Origin: Gimesia fumaroli
GTDB taxonomy: Bacteria > Planctomycetota > Planctomycetia > Planctomycetales > Planctomycetaceae
Length of the DNA stretch: 64,000 nt
Assembly: GCF_007754425.1 (NCBI RefSeq)
Contig: NZ_CP037452.1
Location: 6,427,164 to 6,491,163 of the forward strand
Reading direction: 5' to 3'
This document shows, one piece after another, positions 18,313-28,530 of the stretch; positions within the stretch are counted from its first letter, which is position 1; each line of letters opens with the position of its first letter. The translations under genes and the position numbers were made by a program. The notes below the pieces were generated by a model. That model did not search any database. It was not told the DNA's origin and saw nothing but the letters and a program-made list of their open reading frames with translations.

Positions 18313-21300
18313 ATGACAAAGTTTGACCCCTACCAAAGATGGCTTGGAATTCCGCCTCAAGATCAGCCTCCCCATTTCTACCGCCTGCTGGGATTGGAGT
18401 TGTTTGAAGAAGATCCCGAAGTCATCAAAGCTGCCGCCGAGAACGCCATTGCCTTTATCCAGCAAAATGCCTTTGGCGAAGAATTACAAAAGTCGCAGAG
18501 GCTACTGAAAGACATCGAAAAAGTTGCCGCTTACCTGATGTCTCCCCCTCACAAAGCCAAATATGATAAAAAGCTGAAGGCCAAACTGGGAATGTCTCCC
18601 CCGGAGGTGACAGCCCCGGAAGCGCCCACGCAATCGACAAGCCCTCAACCCAAAACAGCAGCGCCAACGTCGCCCTCGTCTCAGGAAAGTCCCCGACCAA
18701 TCCAGGTGGATTCACAGTCTGCTGTTTCAACATTGGAAAAATCAAAACGGGCATCCAAAATCAAACTGGCTGGATTCGAGATCAGTTATCCAGCAGCGGC
18801 GGTGGGAATTGCTGTCTTTTTAGCGGTCGCAATCCTGCTCGGCATGCAATTTATGGGAACCGATTCCGCGCAACCCACCAGCGTTGCTAAACAACCACCA
18901 GCGCCAGCAGCAACCAGCGAGTCTCCAAAACCACAAACTCCCCAAAATCCGGCACTGGTAGCCAAAGCGAACAAGCCTGTTCCAAAACCGCTAAAACAAC
19001 CAGAAGATCCCAAGCCCGCTCCCCCAAAACCTGACGCACCGCTGCCTCCGCCGGCTGAAGAATTTGCAGGCCGCTTCACAGTGCGCGCAGATACATTCAA
19101 CAAAAAACCAGGACAACAACTGCCGGACGTCACGGTTGACCTGCTGTATCAACCGGGGCTCAAAAAAGAGGGACGAATTAAACTGGGAACATTCATAACG
19201 GATGCCAACGGTCAGGGAGAATTAAAAGTCAAACTGACACCGCAGCAGCAAACCGGAAAGTTTCTGGTTAAATTGACCAGAAAAAACGAATCCTGGGAAC
19301 GCAAACTGGATCACTTCCCCAATGAACTGACTCAAACTCTGAAAATACCGGTTCAGGCGGAACCAGAATACTTAAACCCGCAATGGATTGAGCAACGACT
19401 CACAGAAGTGAATCTCGACGATTTAATCGCTGAGTACCGGAAGGTAAATGATCCTGCTGTTCAAGCAGTCGCATCCGCTCTCGATTTATCCCGGCATATT
19501 CTGCACGATCACCCCGAAGCCCTGCGCGAACAATTACAACTAAGGCTCCAATCTCATCAGGAACCTGAACTGGCAGTTTTCCAGACACTGCCAAATGAGA
19601 AAATTCAGATCCGATCCGAATGGCCTACCTTCCATCAGGCGGGTGGGCCATTGGTCCGAACGATCGACAAAGCATCAGGATTCGGAAATTGCCTGGCAGT
19701 TACACCCGATGGGCAATATGCTGTTTCAGAGAAAAATGACAAATTATTAAGAATCTGGGATCTTTCAACCGGCGAATTGATACGCAGCCTCAAAGGACAT
19801 ACCAATAGCACAACTTGTGTCGCGGTCACTCCCGATGGTAAATACATTGTGTCCGGTTCAGATGACAAAACGCTCAAAGTCTGGGAATTCGAAACCGGAA
19901 AATTAATTCACACTCTCCAGGGACACCCTGAAAGCGTTACTTGCCTTGCAGTTTCGCCCGATGGAAAACATGTCATTTCAGGAGATTCTGACAAGAGCTT
20001 GAAGCTTTGGGACCTGAAATCAGGGAAACTGATTCGAACCAACAGCAGACACAAACAGGGAGTCACTTCTGTCGTGATCTCACAAGACGGGAAGACCATA
20101 CTCTCTTCGTCTGATGAAAGCCTGATACTGAGTAACTTTGAGACCGGCAAAGGAATTCGAGAGCTTAAATCTGGCCATGGCTCATTCAGGGAATTTACGG
20201 TGACACCTAGTGCTACTATTCTCGTTTCAGGCGGTGGTCAACCTAAAGTCTGGGAACTTACGACCGGTAGACAGATTATGAACCTCGAATGCGACCGAAT
20301 TGAAAGTCTTACCTGCCTTGCGGTTTCTCAAGATAGAATGCAAGTCATTGCCGGAATGTATCCCAACAGCCTGATCTTGTACGACTTGGTATCAGGAAAA
20401 CAAATCCGAAAGTTCAAAGGACATTCCGATCGAATCAACAGTGTTATTTTTTTACCCGATGGGAAACATTTCATTTCAGGCTCGCTAGATAAGACTCTGA
20501 AATTATGGAACCTGGAAAATAATTATCCAGTCCCTTTCCCGGAAACTCATCTTAGACCAGTCAATGGCATGGCCATCTCACCTGACGGGAAACAGGCCCT
20601 GTCAGGCTCAGATACCGAATTGAAGGTGTGGGATCTACAAAAAGGTGAATTACAAAATAACTTCAAAGAAACATTACACCACAATACCTGGATCTCTTAT
20701 TTACCCGATCAACGGTTTGCGATCTCAGGTTCTGGCTCACTGTTCACGGGCTGGGATCTAACGACCGGCACGATGACCCATAAGTTTAACGCCGATCAAG
20801 TCTTTTCTAACTTAGCAGTCTCGCCAGATGGTTCATATGGTATTACGGAATCACAAGATAACCGGACGAAATGGAATGAAATCTATGTCTGGGATCTTGC
20901 CAACCGTAAACAGATCCACGTTCTGGAAGGCCATGAAAAAAGAATTGCCTGTCTGGCTGTGTCAGCAGATAACAGACAGCTGTTCTCAGGAAGTAAAAAT
21001 GAATTAAAAGTCTGGGATCTGGAAACGGGAAAACTGCTTCACACCTATCAGGACCAGATCGGCTTGATACGTTGTCTGGCATTATCTCACGACGGGAAAT
21101 ACGCTTTGACCAGCGCCTATGTTGACAAACAACGTGCGATACAGTTTTGGGATCTCATTAATCGAAAGCGGGTTCACTCACTTAAAGGGCATACTAGTAT
21201 TATTCAATGTCTGGCAATATCACCCGATGGAACTTTCGCAGCCTCTTATGCACCGGATCACACAATCAGACTGTGGGACCCGCTCAAAGGCAAGCTGCTT

Positions 21301-22422
21301 GCAACTTATCACTTCGACGATTATGCGAATAAGATCGACATTGGTCCTGATAATAGAACGTTGCTTGTCGGCTGCCGTTCAGGACGCGTCCATAAGTTCA
21401 GAATTGTCATGCCGGGAGAAGTCATTCAGCCGGCGTCCCCGGTACTCGCAGAACAATCGACACAAAACTCGACCGCACAAATACAGCAAACCGCTATCGC
21501 AAAAACGCTGGATAGAAAAGTCAAAATCATTAATTCTCTGGAGATGCACTTCGCCTTGATTCCTGCTGGAAAATTTATAATGGGCAGCGGCAAATCCGCA
21601 GCAGAAATCGCCCAACAGTTCGACTCCAATCCATCCTATTTCGAAAACGAGCGTCCTCAGCACGAAGTTCAAATCGAAAAGCCTTTCTACATGGGAATGC
21701 ATGAGGTCACAATCGATGATTTTAAACAATTTATCAACATGACCGGTTATAAAACAGATCTCGAACGAAGTGGCAGAGGAGGTGCAGGCTGGGACGATTA
21801 TTCACAAAAATTCAGAACCGGGATCGCAGATTTTAACTGGGCAAAAACAGGCTGGTCCAAAAGTAATTTTCACCCTGTTGTCAATGTCAGCTGGAACGAT
21901 GCCGTCAGTTTTTGCAAATGGCTCAGCCAGCGAGAGAAAGCAACATATCGCTTGCCGACCGAAGCAGAATGGGAGTACACATGTCGGGCCGGAACAACCA
22001 GCCTGTTTTACTACGGCAATGATCCGGAAGCGATGGCACCGTTTGGAAATATCTGGGACAAAACCGCCAACCAGCAGTTTCAAGTCAACTATGCAAATCT
22101 GAAAGGCATCTCAGCCGAGGACAACTTTGCCTTTACTGCTCCGGTAGGAAGTTTCAAACCCAATTTCTGGTCGATTTACGATATGCACGGCAATGTCATG
22201 GAATGGTGCAGTGACTGGATGGGGGATGAGTACTACAATACCCTCAAGGGAAAAGTCGTCTCTGACCCCCGGGGACCAGAGACCGGATCTGACCGCGTCC
22301 TGCGCGGGGGATGCTGGTCTTTCTTTCCTCAGCACGCCCGCGCCGCCTCCCGCTCGAAACTTGCCCCCTCCAGGTCCGCACATAATGTCGGGTTTCGAGT
22401 GGTTCTGGAAATTGAACCGTAA
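18313..22422 (+). CDS. Giant membrane-anchored WD40 protein with C-terminal formylglycine-enzyme-like domain
   Basis: A 1369-residue protein. Residues 1-95 form a J-domain-like planctomycete module (YQRWLGIPPQDQPPHFYRLLGL...PPHKAKYDKKLK). A Pro/Ser-rich linker, one membrane helix (about 158-180) and a second Pro-rich linker follow, then a beta domain (about 250-350). About 14 WD40 repeats run from roughly 445 to 1035; each ends in variants of VWDLxTGK and two seven-bladed propellers are likely. From about 1070 a SUMF1/FGE-sulfatase domain appears (FIMGSG, MHEVTIDDFKQF, RLPTEAEWEYTCRAG, MHGNVMEWCSD, GFRVV). The FGE catalytic cysteine pair is not seen, since the segment reads RGGCWSFFPQHARAASR, so it is probably a binding or structural domain. 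Confidence 0.9.
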   Translation: MTKFDPYQRWLGIPPQDQPPHFYRLLGLELFEEDPEVIKAAAENAIAFIQQNAFGEELQKSQRLLKDIEKVAAYLMSPPHKAKYDKKLKAKLGMSPPEVTAPEAPTQSTSPQPKTAAPTSPSSQESPRPIQVDSQSAVSTLEKSKRASKIKLAGFEISYPAAAVGIAVFLAVAILLGMQFMGTDSAQPTSVAKQPPAPAATSESPKPQTPQNPALVAKANKPVPKPLKQPEDPKPAPPKPDAPLPPPAEEFAGRFTVRADTFNKKPGQQLPDVTVDLLYQPGLKKEGRIKLGTFITDANGQGELKVKLTPQQQTGKFLVKLTRKNESWERKLDHFPNELTQTLKIPVQAEPEYLNPQWIEQRLTEVNLDDLIAEYRKVNDPAVQAVASALDLSRHILHDHPEALREQLQLRLQSHQEPELAVFQTLPNEKIQIRSEWPTFHQAGGPLVRTIDKASGFGNCLAVTPDGQYAVSEKNDKLLRIWDLSTGELIRSLKGHTNSTTCVAVTPDGKYIVSGSDDKTLKVWEFETGKLIHTLQGHPESVTCLAVSPDGKHVISGDSDKSLKLWDLKSGKLIRTNSRHKQGVTSVVISQDGKTILSSSDESLILSNFETGKGIRELKSGHGSFREFTVTPSATILVSGGGQPKVWELTTGRQIMNLECDRIESLTCLAVSQDRMQVIAGMYPNSLILYDLVSGKQIRKFKGHSDRINSVIFLPDGKHFISGSLDKTLKLWNLENNYPVPFPETHLRPVNGMAISPDGKQALSGSDTELKVWDLQKGELQNNFKETLHHNTWISYLPDQRFAISGSGSLFTGWDLTTGTMTHKFNADQVFSNLAVSPDGSYGITESQDNRTKWNEIYVWDLANRKQIHVLEGHEKRIACLAVSADNRQLFSGSKNELKVWDLETGKLLHTYQDQIGLIRCLALSHDGKYALTSAYVDKQRAIQFWDLINRKRVHSLKGHTSIIQCLAISPDGTFAASYAPDHTIRLWDPLKGKLLATYHFDDYANKIDIGPDNRTLLVGCRSGRVHKFRIVMPGEVIQPASPVLAEQSTQNSTAQIQQTAIAKTLDRKVKIINSLEMHFALIPAGKFIMGSGKSAAEIAQQFDSNPSYFENERPQHEVQIEKPFYMGMHEVTIDDFKQFINMTGYKTDLERSGRGGAGWDDYSQKFRTGIADFNWAKTGWSKSNFHPVVNVSWNDAVSFCKWLSQREKATYRLPTEAEWEYTCRAGTTSLFYYGNDPEAMAPFGNIWDKTANQQFQVNYANLKGISAEDNFAFTAPVGSFKPNFWSIYDMHGNVMEWCSDWMGDEYYNTLKGKVVSDPRGPETGSDRVLRGGCWSFFPQHARAASRSKLAPSRSAHNVGFRVVLEIEP

Positions 22423-22431
22423 ATCAACCGA

Positions 22432-23886
22432 TTATTTCACGGCTTTCGCTTTCTTGTTCCGTTTTCCACCGCCGCGCTGATTCTTCTTTTTCTTCTTGCC
22501 AAGCGATTGATCGTGCGGTGCATCGGGGGCGTTTTTTTCAGGGAACCACTGAGCGAGTTGCCGCTTTACCGTCTTATAGTTGGGATCGTCCGCCAGATTC
22601 TTCCATTCCATCGGATCGTTCGCATGGTCATACAACTCCTCGCTGCCGTCCTTATAGCGAATCAAGCGATACTGGTTACTGCGAACCGCATGATTCAATC
22701 GACCGTGTGTCGTCAACGCCGGGCGGTCCCATGTCTTCTCCGGGTCTTTCATCAAAGGCACCATACTCACGCCATCCAGATGTTTTCCAATCGGCAGCGT
22801 ACACAGCTCACACAGCGTCGGGTAAATGTTCATAAAATCGACCGCCTGCTGACAGCGTGAACCGGCTTTCGTTATACCAGGCACAACCATCATCAACGGC
22901 GCCCGCGTCGCTTCTTCCCAGAGCGAGAACTTGCGCCAGTGATGTTTCTCACCCAGGTGCCAGCCATGATCGCCCCACAAAACCACAATCGTATTGTCTG
23001 CATACGGGCTGACATCGAGTGCATCCAGCACGCGCCCCACCTGCACATCTGCAAAAGCGATACTGGCCAGATACGCTTGAACCGAATAACGCCAGTTATC
23101 CGTTTTCAGAATCTTCGCATGATCTCCTTGCGGTCTTGCCATCCGCACGCCCGCCTTGGGAATATCATCCAGATCATTTTCCAGCACTTTGGGTAACTGA
23201 ATTTTGTCAAGCGGATACATGTCATAATACTTACGAGGCACCTGCCAGGGCATGTGCGGCCGATAAATGCCACACGCCAGGAAGAAGGGTTTCTCATGTT
23301 TCTGGCCCAGATAATTGATGGCGTAGTTGGCCATCTTATAATCACTCATCTCCCGGTCTTCCACATCCAGCACGCCCCAGATGATCGTACCGGCGCGACT
23401 GTGCGGATCGTTCAAGACTGCGGGCGTCGGCTTCGGATCGCCGGTCTGCTTCAGATAATCATCCCACGAATCAGGATCGTTATAACGACCGTGAAAGATC
23501 TTTCCCGATCCCACCGACTGATAGCCGTGTTTGCTGAAATGTTGAGGCAGCGTCACCACATCGGGCATCACGGGTCGCCAGGGTTGCGAATTCAAATACA
23601 CGCCGGAATTCGAAGGGCGAATGCCCGTCATCAAAGCAGCCCGCGAAGGATTACAGGCCGGTGCTGCACAATGAGCGTTCGAAAACAACACGCCTCGCGA
23701 CGCCAGACGATCGATGTTGGGCGTCTTACAATCTGGATGCCCACCCAGGCAACTGATCCAGTCGTTTAAATCATCAACGGCAATAAACAGGACATTCGGC
23801 TGCTTGGTCTCCGCAGCGAATAAACTCGTTCCACCAGTAAATACGATGAACGCCAACAACAAGATCGAAAGGAGCGAGCGACTCAT
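22432..23886 (-). CDS. Exported sulfatase (iduronate-2-sulfatase-like)
   Basis: A 484-residue alkaline-phosphatase-superfamily sulfatase. The signal peptide ends near SLFAAE (residue 25). Metal-binding Asp38-Asp39 lie in FIAVDDLNDW. The formylglycine site is CNPSR at 78-82, a Cys-type sulfatase. GDHGWHLGEKHHWRK provides the second metal-site half. The C-terminus ends in a long Lys/Arg run (KKKKKNQRGGGKRNKKAK), unusual for an exported enzyme and perhaps a polyanion-binding tail. It probably removes sulfate esters from algal or animal polysaccharides. It is convergent with the WD40/FGE-like gene, with nine bases between stops. Confidence 0.93.
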   Translation of the reverse strand: MSRSLLSILLLAFIVFTGGTSLFAAETKQPNVLFIAVDDLNDWISCLGGHPDCKTPNIDRLASRGVLFSNAHCAAPACNPSRAALMTGIRPSNSGVYLNSQPWRPVMPDVVTLPQHFSKHGYQSVGSGKIFHGRYNDPDSWDDYLKQTGDPKPTPAVLNDPHSRAGTIIWGVLDVEDREMSDYKMANYAINYLGQKHEKPFFLACGIYRPHMPWQVPRKYYDMYPLDKIQLPKVLENDLDDIPKAGVRMARPQGDHAKILKTDNWRYSVQAYLASIAFADVQVGRVLDALDVSPYADNTIVVLWGDHGWHLGEKHHWRKFSLWEEATRAPLMMVVPGITKAGSRCQQAVDFMNIYPTLCELCTLPIGKHLDGVSMVPLMKDPEKTWDRPALTTHGRLNHAVRSNQYRLIRYKDGSEELYDHANDPMEWKNLADDPNYKTVKRQLAQWFPEKNAPDAPHDQSLGKKKKKNQRGGGKRNKKAKAVK

Positions 23887-23923
23887 TTCCTGTTCCCCTG
23901 ATAAATAGATTGGAAATACAACC

Positions 23924-25324
23924 CTAGAACAGACGATTATACCCGTTCAGCGCAGCCACGCGATAGGCTTCTGCCATCGTGGGATAATTGAAAGTCGTAT
24001 TGATGAAATACAGCAGCGTATTCGCCGAGCCGGGCTGAGACATAATTGCCTGACCAATGTGAATAATTTCCGAAGCATTCGGACCAAAGCAATGAATCCC
24101 CAGAATTTCCAGCGTCTCGCGATGAAACAACAGCTTCAGCATCCCGACGGGACGATTCATGATCTGCGCACGGGCCAGATGTTTGAACATCGAATGCCCG
24201 ACTTCGTACGGAATTTTGGCTTCGGTTAATTCCCGTTCGGTCTTACCCAAAGAACTGATTTCAGGACTCGTATAAATGCCCGTCGGGATATCGCGAATCA
24301 ACGCCCGCTCGCATTCTCCGTTATCCAGATGACTGGCGGCGTAGCGTCCCTGCACATAAGCGGCACTCGCCAGTGATGGATAACCGATGATATCTCCCAC
24401 GGCATAAATATGCGGCTGCGAGGTCTGGAAATCATCATTCACCTCAAGCTGCCCACGGGAATCGGGTTGAATATCCAGGTTCTCCAGACCCAGATTTTCC
24501 GAGTTCCCGGCGCGACCCGCTGCAAACAGCAGGATATCCGTCTTCAGTTTCTTCCCGGATTGAAGCGAGATGATCACACCGTCGTCGGTGCCATCGATCG
24601 ATTCATAATGCTCACAGTGCCGCAGTAATACACCGCTCTCGCGCATATGATAACTCAATGCATCACTGATTTCATCATCCAGAAAATCGAGCAGGGAACT
24701 GCGGGTATTAACCAGATTCACTTTCATGCCCATCGTCCGCAGCATGGAGGCATATTCACAGCCAATCACCCCGGCACCATAAACGCTGATCGAGCGCGGC
24801 GTGAAACTCAGATCCAGAATCGTATCACTACAGAAAATCCGAGGATGGCTGAAATCAATGTTATCGGGTCGATAAGGACGCGACCCGGTGGCAATCACGG
24901 CATAATCGAATGTCACTTCTTCTGTCAGTCCATTGGGGGTGTCGATGTGAATCCGATGCGGATCCAAAAACCGCGCCTCTCCTTCAACCAGCTCAACACC
25001 ATTTCGTTCATAAAACGTACGCCGCATGCCGACTTGTTTTTGAATCACCGAAGCGGCGGTCTTTCGCAGTTCCGGAAATTCCAGATCCAGAATCATTCCG
25101 GAGCGTCCCATCTGGCGCATGTAATTATTGATCTCGGACATTCTCAGAATTGAATACCGCAGTGCCTTACTGGGAATGGTCCCTTTATGCGTGCAGCTAC
25201 CGCCAATCTCATAGAATTTCTCGATGGAGATCACCGATTTACCCTGCTTGATGGCTTGCATCGCAGCCCCTTCACCCCCGGGGCCGGTCCCAATCACAGC
25301 CACATCAAAATGTGCTTCTGACAT
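23924..25324 (-). CDS. sthA: Soluble pyridine nucleotide transhydrogenase (Si-specific)
   Basis: A 466-residue FAD enzyme of the disulfide reductase superfamily. It has the FAD-binding [13 protein letters not shown], the SthA-type [16 protein letters not shown] (only one of the two redox cysteines of lipoamide dehydrogenases), NAD(P)-binding [12 protein letters not shown] and FAD-contacting [10 protein letters not shown]. The C-terminal dimerisation domain contains [14 protein letters not shown]. It interconverts NADPH and NADH in the cytoplasm. The length equals E. coli SthA. It stands alone on the minus strand, 37 bases upstream of the sulfatase start, so read-through into the sulfatase is possible. 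Confidence 0.93.
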   Translation of the reverse strand: MSEAHFDVAVIGTGPGGEGAAMQAIKQGKSVISIEKFYEIGGSCTHKGTIPSKALRYSILRMSEINNYMRQMGRSGMILDLEFPELRKTAASVIQKQVGMRRTFYERNGVELVEGEARFLDPHRIHIDTPNGLTEEVTFDYAVIATGSRPYRPDNIDFSHPRIFCSDTILDLSFTPRSISVYGAGVIGCEYASMLRTMGMKVNLVNTRSSLLDFLDDEISDALSYHMRESGVLLRHCEHYESIDGTDDGVIISLQSGKKLKTDILLFAAGRAGNSENLGLENLDIQPDSRGQLEVNDDFQTSQPHIYAVGDIIGYPSLASAAYVQGRYAASHLDNGECERALIRDIPTGIYTSPEISSLGKTERELTEAKIPYEVGHSMFKHLARAQIMNRPVGMLKLLFHRETLEILGIHCFGPNASEIIHIGQAIMSQPGSANTLLYFINTTFNYPTMAEAYRVAALNGYNRLF

Positions 25325-25445
25325 CCTGAAACTTTCCTTGATAATTCGTATTAAGATATCGCTGAGGCGAGCAGCCAGATTTCAACAACGATAGATTAAA
25401 TTAAATTGAATAAACGAAATAAAATAATAGAGCCGACAAGGATCT

Positions 25446-26015
25446 TTACCACCAGACCGGTTCTGCAAACAGGTCTTCTACTGTCATCGAAAAGTCAGGT
25501 AGTACTTCACCACCATTGATTTTTCCGCTGATATCAATCACCTGACTCCCCTGACCGGGCAGATACTCGAGCACTTCTTTCTCTTGAGGATCAATCACCC
25601 AGATTAATTCGACGCCCCAATTCACATACTCGGTCACATGTGTTTTCATCAATCGTCGCCGGTCAATCGTCGACGCCACTTCGATGATCACAGCCGGTAT
25701 TTGTTCGGAAATCGCTTTATCGGTCTCTTCAAAGCGTTTCCCTCCTTTAAAGAGACTGACAGCAGGAAAACGAACCGTATCCGGGTTCCGTTCCACAAGC
25801 AATCCCAGATCGAAACAGGCGTATCCCTGATCGACCTTGTGTAAATAGACAGACAGTACCTTCGAAAAATTCAATACAATTGTGCCATGTTCAACATCGG
25901 GTGGCTCAAGAGTAATAATTTTTCCCTGCTCCAGTTCTGTCCAGCGGCCTGCATCCGGTAACTCAATCCGGGCATCCAAAAATTGTTCCGCAGTATAGGT
26001 TTGCGATTCGGGCAT
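25446..26015 (-). CDS. Uma2 family protein (PD-(D/E)XK nuclease fold)
   Basis: A 189-residue protein with the Uma2/DUF820 pattern. The N-terminal TAEQFLDARIELPDAGRWTELEQGKII precedes a central AVIIEVASTIDRRRLMKTHVTEYVNWGVELIWVIDPQEKEV. The Glu of IIEV and the downstream Lys match the PD-(D/E)XK core. Families of this type are highly expanded in planctomycetes and cyanobacteria. A nuclease role is predicted but the biological function is unknown. The gene is isolated, with short flanking gaps. Confidence 0.85.
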   Translation of the reverse strand: MPESQTYTAEQFLDARIELPDAGRWTELEQGKIITLEPPDVEHGTIVLNFSKVLSVYLHKVDQGYACFDLGLLVERNPDTVRFPAVSLFKGGKRFEETDKAISEQIPAVIIEVASTIDRRRLMKTHVTEYVNWGVELIWVIDPQEKEVLEYLPGQGSQVIDISGKINGGEVLPDFSMTVEDLFAEPVWW

Positions 26016-26180
26016 TCACTTTTTCCATCAGATTACGCTTATGTTATTCAGAAAATGCGACTGGTTTCTGACAAGTCCTGATCACCTTTCAATTTTCCTT
26101 CAAACATCATAGCATACAGGCCGCTCTCTCGTCAGTCTTACCTGAAGTTTCACTTTAACAATCTCCTTTGATTTACTGTC

Positions 26181-26675
26181 ATGAAAATTCGTCCCTATCA
26201 GCCACAGGATTTGAATACCCTGAAAGAAATCACCGTCGAAGCCTTTCAAGGCGTCTCCATTGATGAAGGCATCGAACGTGAATTCGGTACCATCAATCAC
26301 CATGACTGGAAATGGCGCAAAGCCCGGCATGTGGAAGCCGACGCCATACGTGAACCAGAGGGAATTTTCATCGCGGAAGTCGAAGAGAAAATTGTGGGAT
26401 ATATCTCCACCTGGCACGACCCGGAAGCGGGAATCGGCTATATCCCCAATATGGCATTTATTCCCGAATGCCGAGGGCAGGGCATGGGCCGCAAACTGCT
26501 GGAATATGCACTGGACCACTTTCGTCAGCTCAAGCTTTCCCTTGCGAAAATCGAAACTCTGGAACAGAATGCAGTTGGCAACCACCTTTATACTTCATTG
26601 GGGTTCAAAGAAATTGTGAAACAGGTTCACTTCGTCGCACCACTGTCCCCCTCTGATACAGAAGAGAGTCTGTAA
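26181..26675 (+). CDS. GNAT family N-acetyltransferase
   Basis: A 164-residue protein. It starts MKIRPYQPQDLNTLKEI, a usual GNAT opening. The acetyl-CoA loop is in MAFIPECRGQGMGRKLLEYAL (R/QxxGxG/A), and a C-terminal strand-helix is NAVGNHLYTSLGFKEIVKQVHF. It probably acetylates an amine on a small molecule or protein; the substrate is not predictable. It precedes the RmlD-type gene by 33 bases on the same strand, so the two may share a transcript. Confidence 0.88.
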   Translation: MKIRPYQPQDLNTLKEITVEAFQGVSIDEGIEREFGTINHHDWKWRKARHVEADAIREPEGIFIAEVEEKIVGYISTWHDPEAGIGYIPNMAFIPECRGQGMGRKLLEYALDHFRQLKLSLAKIETLEQNAVGNHLYTSLGFKEIVKQVHFVAPLSPSDTEESL

Positions 26676-26708
26676 GTCCAGATCTTTTGAACCAACGAAG
26701 AGAACGCG

Positions 26709-27560
26709 ATGCAAATCACCATCATTGGATCAAAGGGGCAGTTGGGACAGGATCTGATGACGAGTCTCGCTGCAGCGAGCCATCGACTCACCGGCCTGAC
26801 TCACCAGTCGATCGCCATCGAAGACCCCAACAGCTTCTCCGTCCTTGATGAAGGGGCTCCGGAACTGATCATCAACACCGCCGCTTATAACAAAGTTGAT
26901 CTCGCAGAAACCGATCTGAAAAACGCATTCGCCATCAATGCATCGGGACCAGAGTTCCTGGCGCACTATTGCCGGCATCGGAACATCAAGCTGCTGCATG
27001 TCAGTACCGATTACGTGTTTGGGCAGGAAGCCGACCGACGCTCCCCGTACAAGGAGACCGACGCACCGGGTCCGATTAACGCCTATGGACGCAGCAAACT
27101 GGAAGGAGAGAGTTTGGTCCAGGCGATCTGCCCCCAACATTTCATCGTGCGTACGTGTGGTCTCTATGGAAAGGCCGGTAAAACCGGAAACGGAAATTTT
27201 GTGGAAACGATGTTACGGCTTGGTAGAGAACGTGATGAACTTTCTGTTGTCAATGATCAGCATTGTACGCCGACTTCCACACGCGACCTCTCGACCGCAA
27301 TCACCCGGCTGATCACCACGAACCAGTTCGGCCTGTATCATGCGACCAATGGGGGACAGACCACCTGGTACGAATTCGCACAAACGATCTTTGATTTGAC
27401 CGGGATCGACGTGCAGGTAAAGCCCATTTCGTCGGAAGAATACCCCGCCGCCGCCGAGCGACCGCGTTATAGTGTGCTCGACTGTTCCAAACTGGAACAA
27501 GTCACCGGCTACTCACTCCCTCACTGGAAGCAGGCTCTTGCAACGTATCTGGAATCGTGA
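26709..27560 (+). CDS. rfbD: dTDP-4-dehydrorhamnose reductase
   Basis: A 283-residue short-chain dehydrogenase of the RmlD type. The nucleotide-binding motif is IIGSKGQLGQDLM, the active site is STDYVFG with YGRSKLEGE (Tyr/Lys pair), and the substrate-side segment is DQHCTPTSTRDLS. It reduces dTDP-4-dehydro-L-rhamnose with NAD(P)H in the last step of dTDP-rhamnose synthesis for surface polysaccharide. The other rml genes are not in this window, which is unusual for an operon but common in planctomycetes. GAAGAGA precedes the start. Confidence 0.9.
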   Translation: MQITIIGSKGQLGQDLMTSLAAASHRLTGLTHQSIAIEDPNSFSVLDEGAPELIINTAAYNKVDLAETDLKNAFAINASGPEFLAHYCRHRNIKLLHVSTDYVFGQEADRRSPYKETDAPGPINAYGRSKLEGESLVQAICPQHFIVRTCGLYGKAGKTGNGNFVETMLRLGRERDELSVVNDQHCTPTSTRDLSTAITRLITTNQFGLYHATNGGQTTWYEFAQTIFDLTGIDVQVKPISSEEYPAAAERPRYSVLDCSKLEQVTGYSLPHWKQALATYLES

Positions 27561-27805
27561 CATTCGAATCTCAATAAGTATCCTGAAATCAATCACTTAT
27601 ATCGACAGACGAATCTAGCGACGACACCGCTCCCACGTTGCGGGATCTATCGATTTTCACTGAGATGCCAGTTTTTTCCCGTTCACTGGCTGGCTTTCCC
27701 ACTTCCGACCGATCAAACCATTGCAGCACCGATTTTGGTTTGATACACTCCCCTTTGCAGTTGTGTCGATTTACCGAAGTCTTGTTAGATTCAAGGCTTC
27801 AATCG

Positions 27806-27834
27806 TTGACATTCTGTGAAAAAAATAGCATAAA
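27806..27834 (+). promoter_or_regulatory. Predicted sigma-70 promoter of tRNA-Ser
   Basis: A perfect -35 TTGACA (27806-27811), a 17-base spacer and a -10-like CATAAA (27829-27834) lie 42 bases before the mature tRNA. The rest of the 27561-27876 gap shows no other feature. Confidence 0.65.
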
Positions 27835-27876
27835 GAGTGCTTATCGCTCCCGTTACATCAACGGTCGATAAAGCCA

Positions 27877-27965
27877 GGAGAGATGGCAGAGAGGCCGAAT
27901 GCGCCGGTTTGCTAAACCGGTGAGCCGTGTAAACGGTTCCACGGGTTCGAATCCCGTTCTCTCCG
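27877..27965 (+). tRNA. tRNA-Ser(GCT)
   Basis: An 89-base class II tRNA. The acceptor stem GGAGAGA (27877-27883) pairs with TCTCTCC (27958-27964), with discriminator G at 27965. The anticodon stem CCGGT/ACCGG flanks loop TTGCTAA with anticodon GCT at 27911-27913. There is a long variable arm, and the T arm ACGGG-TTCGAAT-CCCGT is complete. CCA is not encoded. It reads AGC/AGU codons and marks the boundary of the accessory island downstream. Confidence 0.97.
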
Positions 27966-27979
27966 CTTTTAAACGAATT

Positions 27980-28024
27980 GTCGTTGTAAACGCATCCCAT
28001 TCGGGCGTTTACAACGACTTTTTT
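27980..28024 (+). terminator. Strong terminator after tRNA-Ser
   Basis: A perfect 14-bp stem, GTCGTTGTAAACGC (27980-27993) with its complement at 28005-28018, an 11-base loop, and six T residues. It is 14 bases after the tRNA. Confidence 0.95.
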
Positions 28025-28420
28025 ATGCGCCGGCAACTCTACCACTGGCGGCACCACACCACACATCTGCCCCCCAGGCTGATCACATTTAACTTGACTC
28101 CCAGGGGAACCCGAACATGATCATGCGGATATAACGTCGCGCGCGCGAGTGAGCACCACAGGTTCAGTTGAGATTCCTCCTCCACTGCGAAAACCAGCAC
28201 CATAAAATCCGCTTGCCTCAGCCACATTTTCCCAAACACTGCTTCCATGCACCTCATTTATCAAACGCCATCGCAGAACTTCATTCCGCAATCCCAAGAG
28301 TTCACAAAGCCACCCCAGGGGATCAAATGACGTTCCCAGAGAAAACAAGCAAGCCCGACTTGACCCACCCACGCCGTTCGCAATGATCGTTTTGACAAAC
28401 ATGAAGTCCTCCCAAAGTAG

Positions 28421-28530
28421 GGTGCGGCCCTATGTGGCCGCCCGCCTCGCGAAATTCGAACCAAAGAAAAGTTCCCATGGCACCAGCTCTCACTACCAAA
28501 GGTGAGCGGCACGGCCCGAACCGCCGTTTC
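28421..28530. repeat. Two-hairpin repeat element, copy 1
   Basis: A hairpin GCGGCC (28424-28429) with GGCCGC (28436-28441) is followed by CCCGCCTCGC. About 60 bases later comes GTGAGCGGCACGGCCCGAAC with a second hairpin, CGGC (28512-28515) with GCCG (28523-28526). The order and both hairpins are repeated at 31928-32040 with different stem sequences. Confidence 0.6.

Noticed and set aside
21541..22422. Functional formylglycine-generating enzyme at the end of the WD40 protein.
   Set aside because: The fold motifs are there but the catalytic cysteine pair expected near RGGS...CxxxxCR is not; only a single Cys in RGGCW is seen.
23924..25324. Dihydrolipoamide dehydrogenase instead of transhydrogenase.
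   Set aside because: The second redox cysteine is replaced ([10 protein letters not shown]), which is the SthA pattern, and there are no pyruvate or oxoglutarate dehydrogenase genes nearby.
27877..27965. tRNA-Ser as the attachment site of an integrated island.
   Set aside because: No integrase gene and no repeat of the tRNA 3' end were found downstream in the window.
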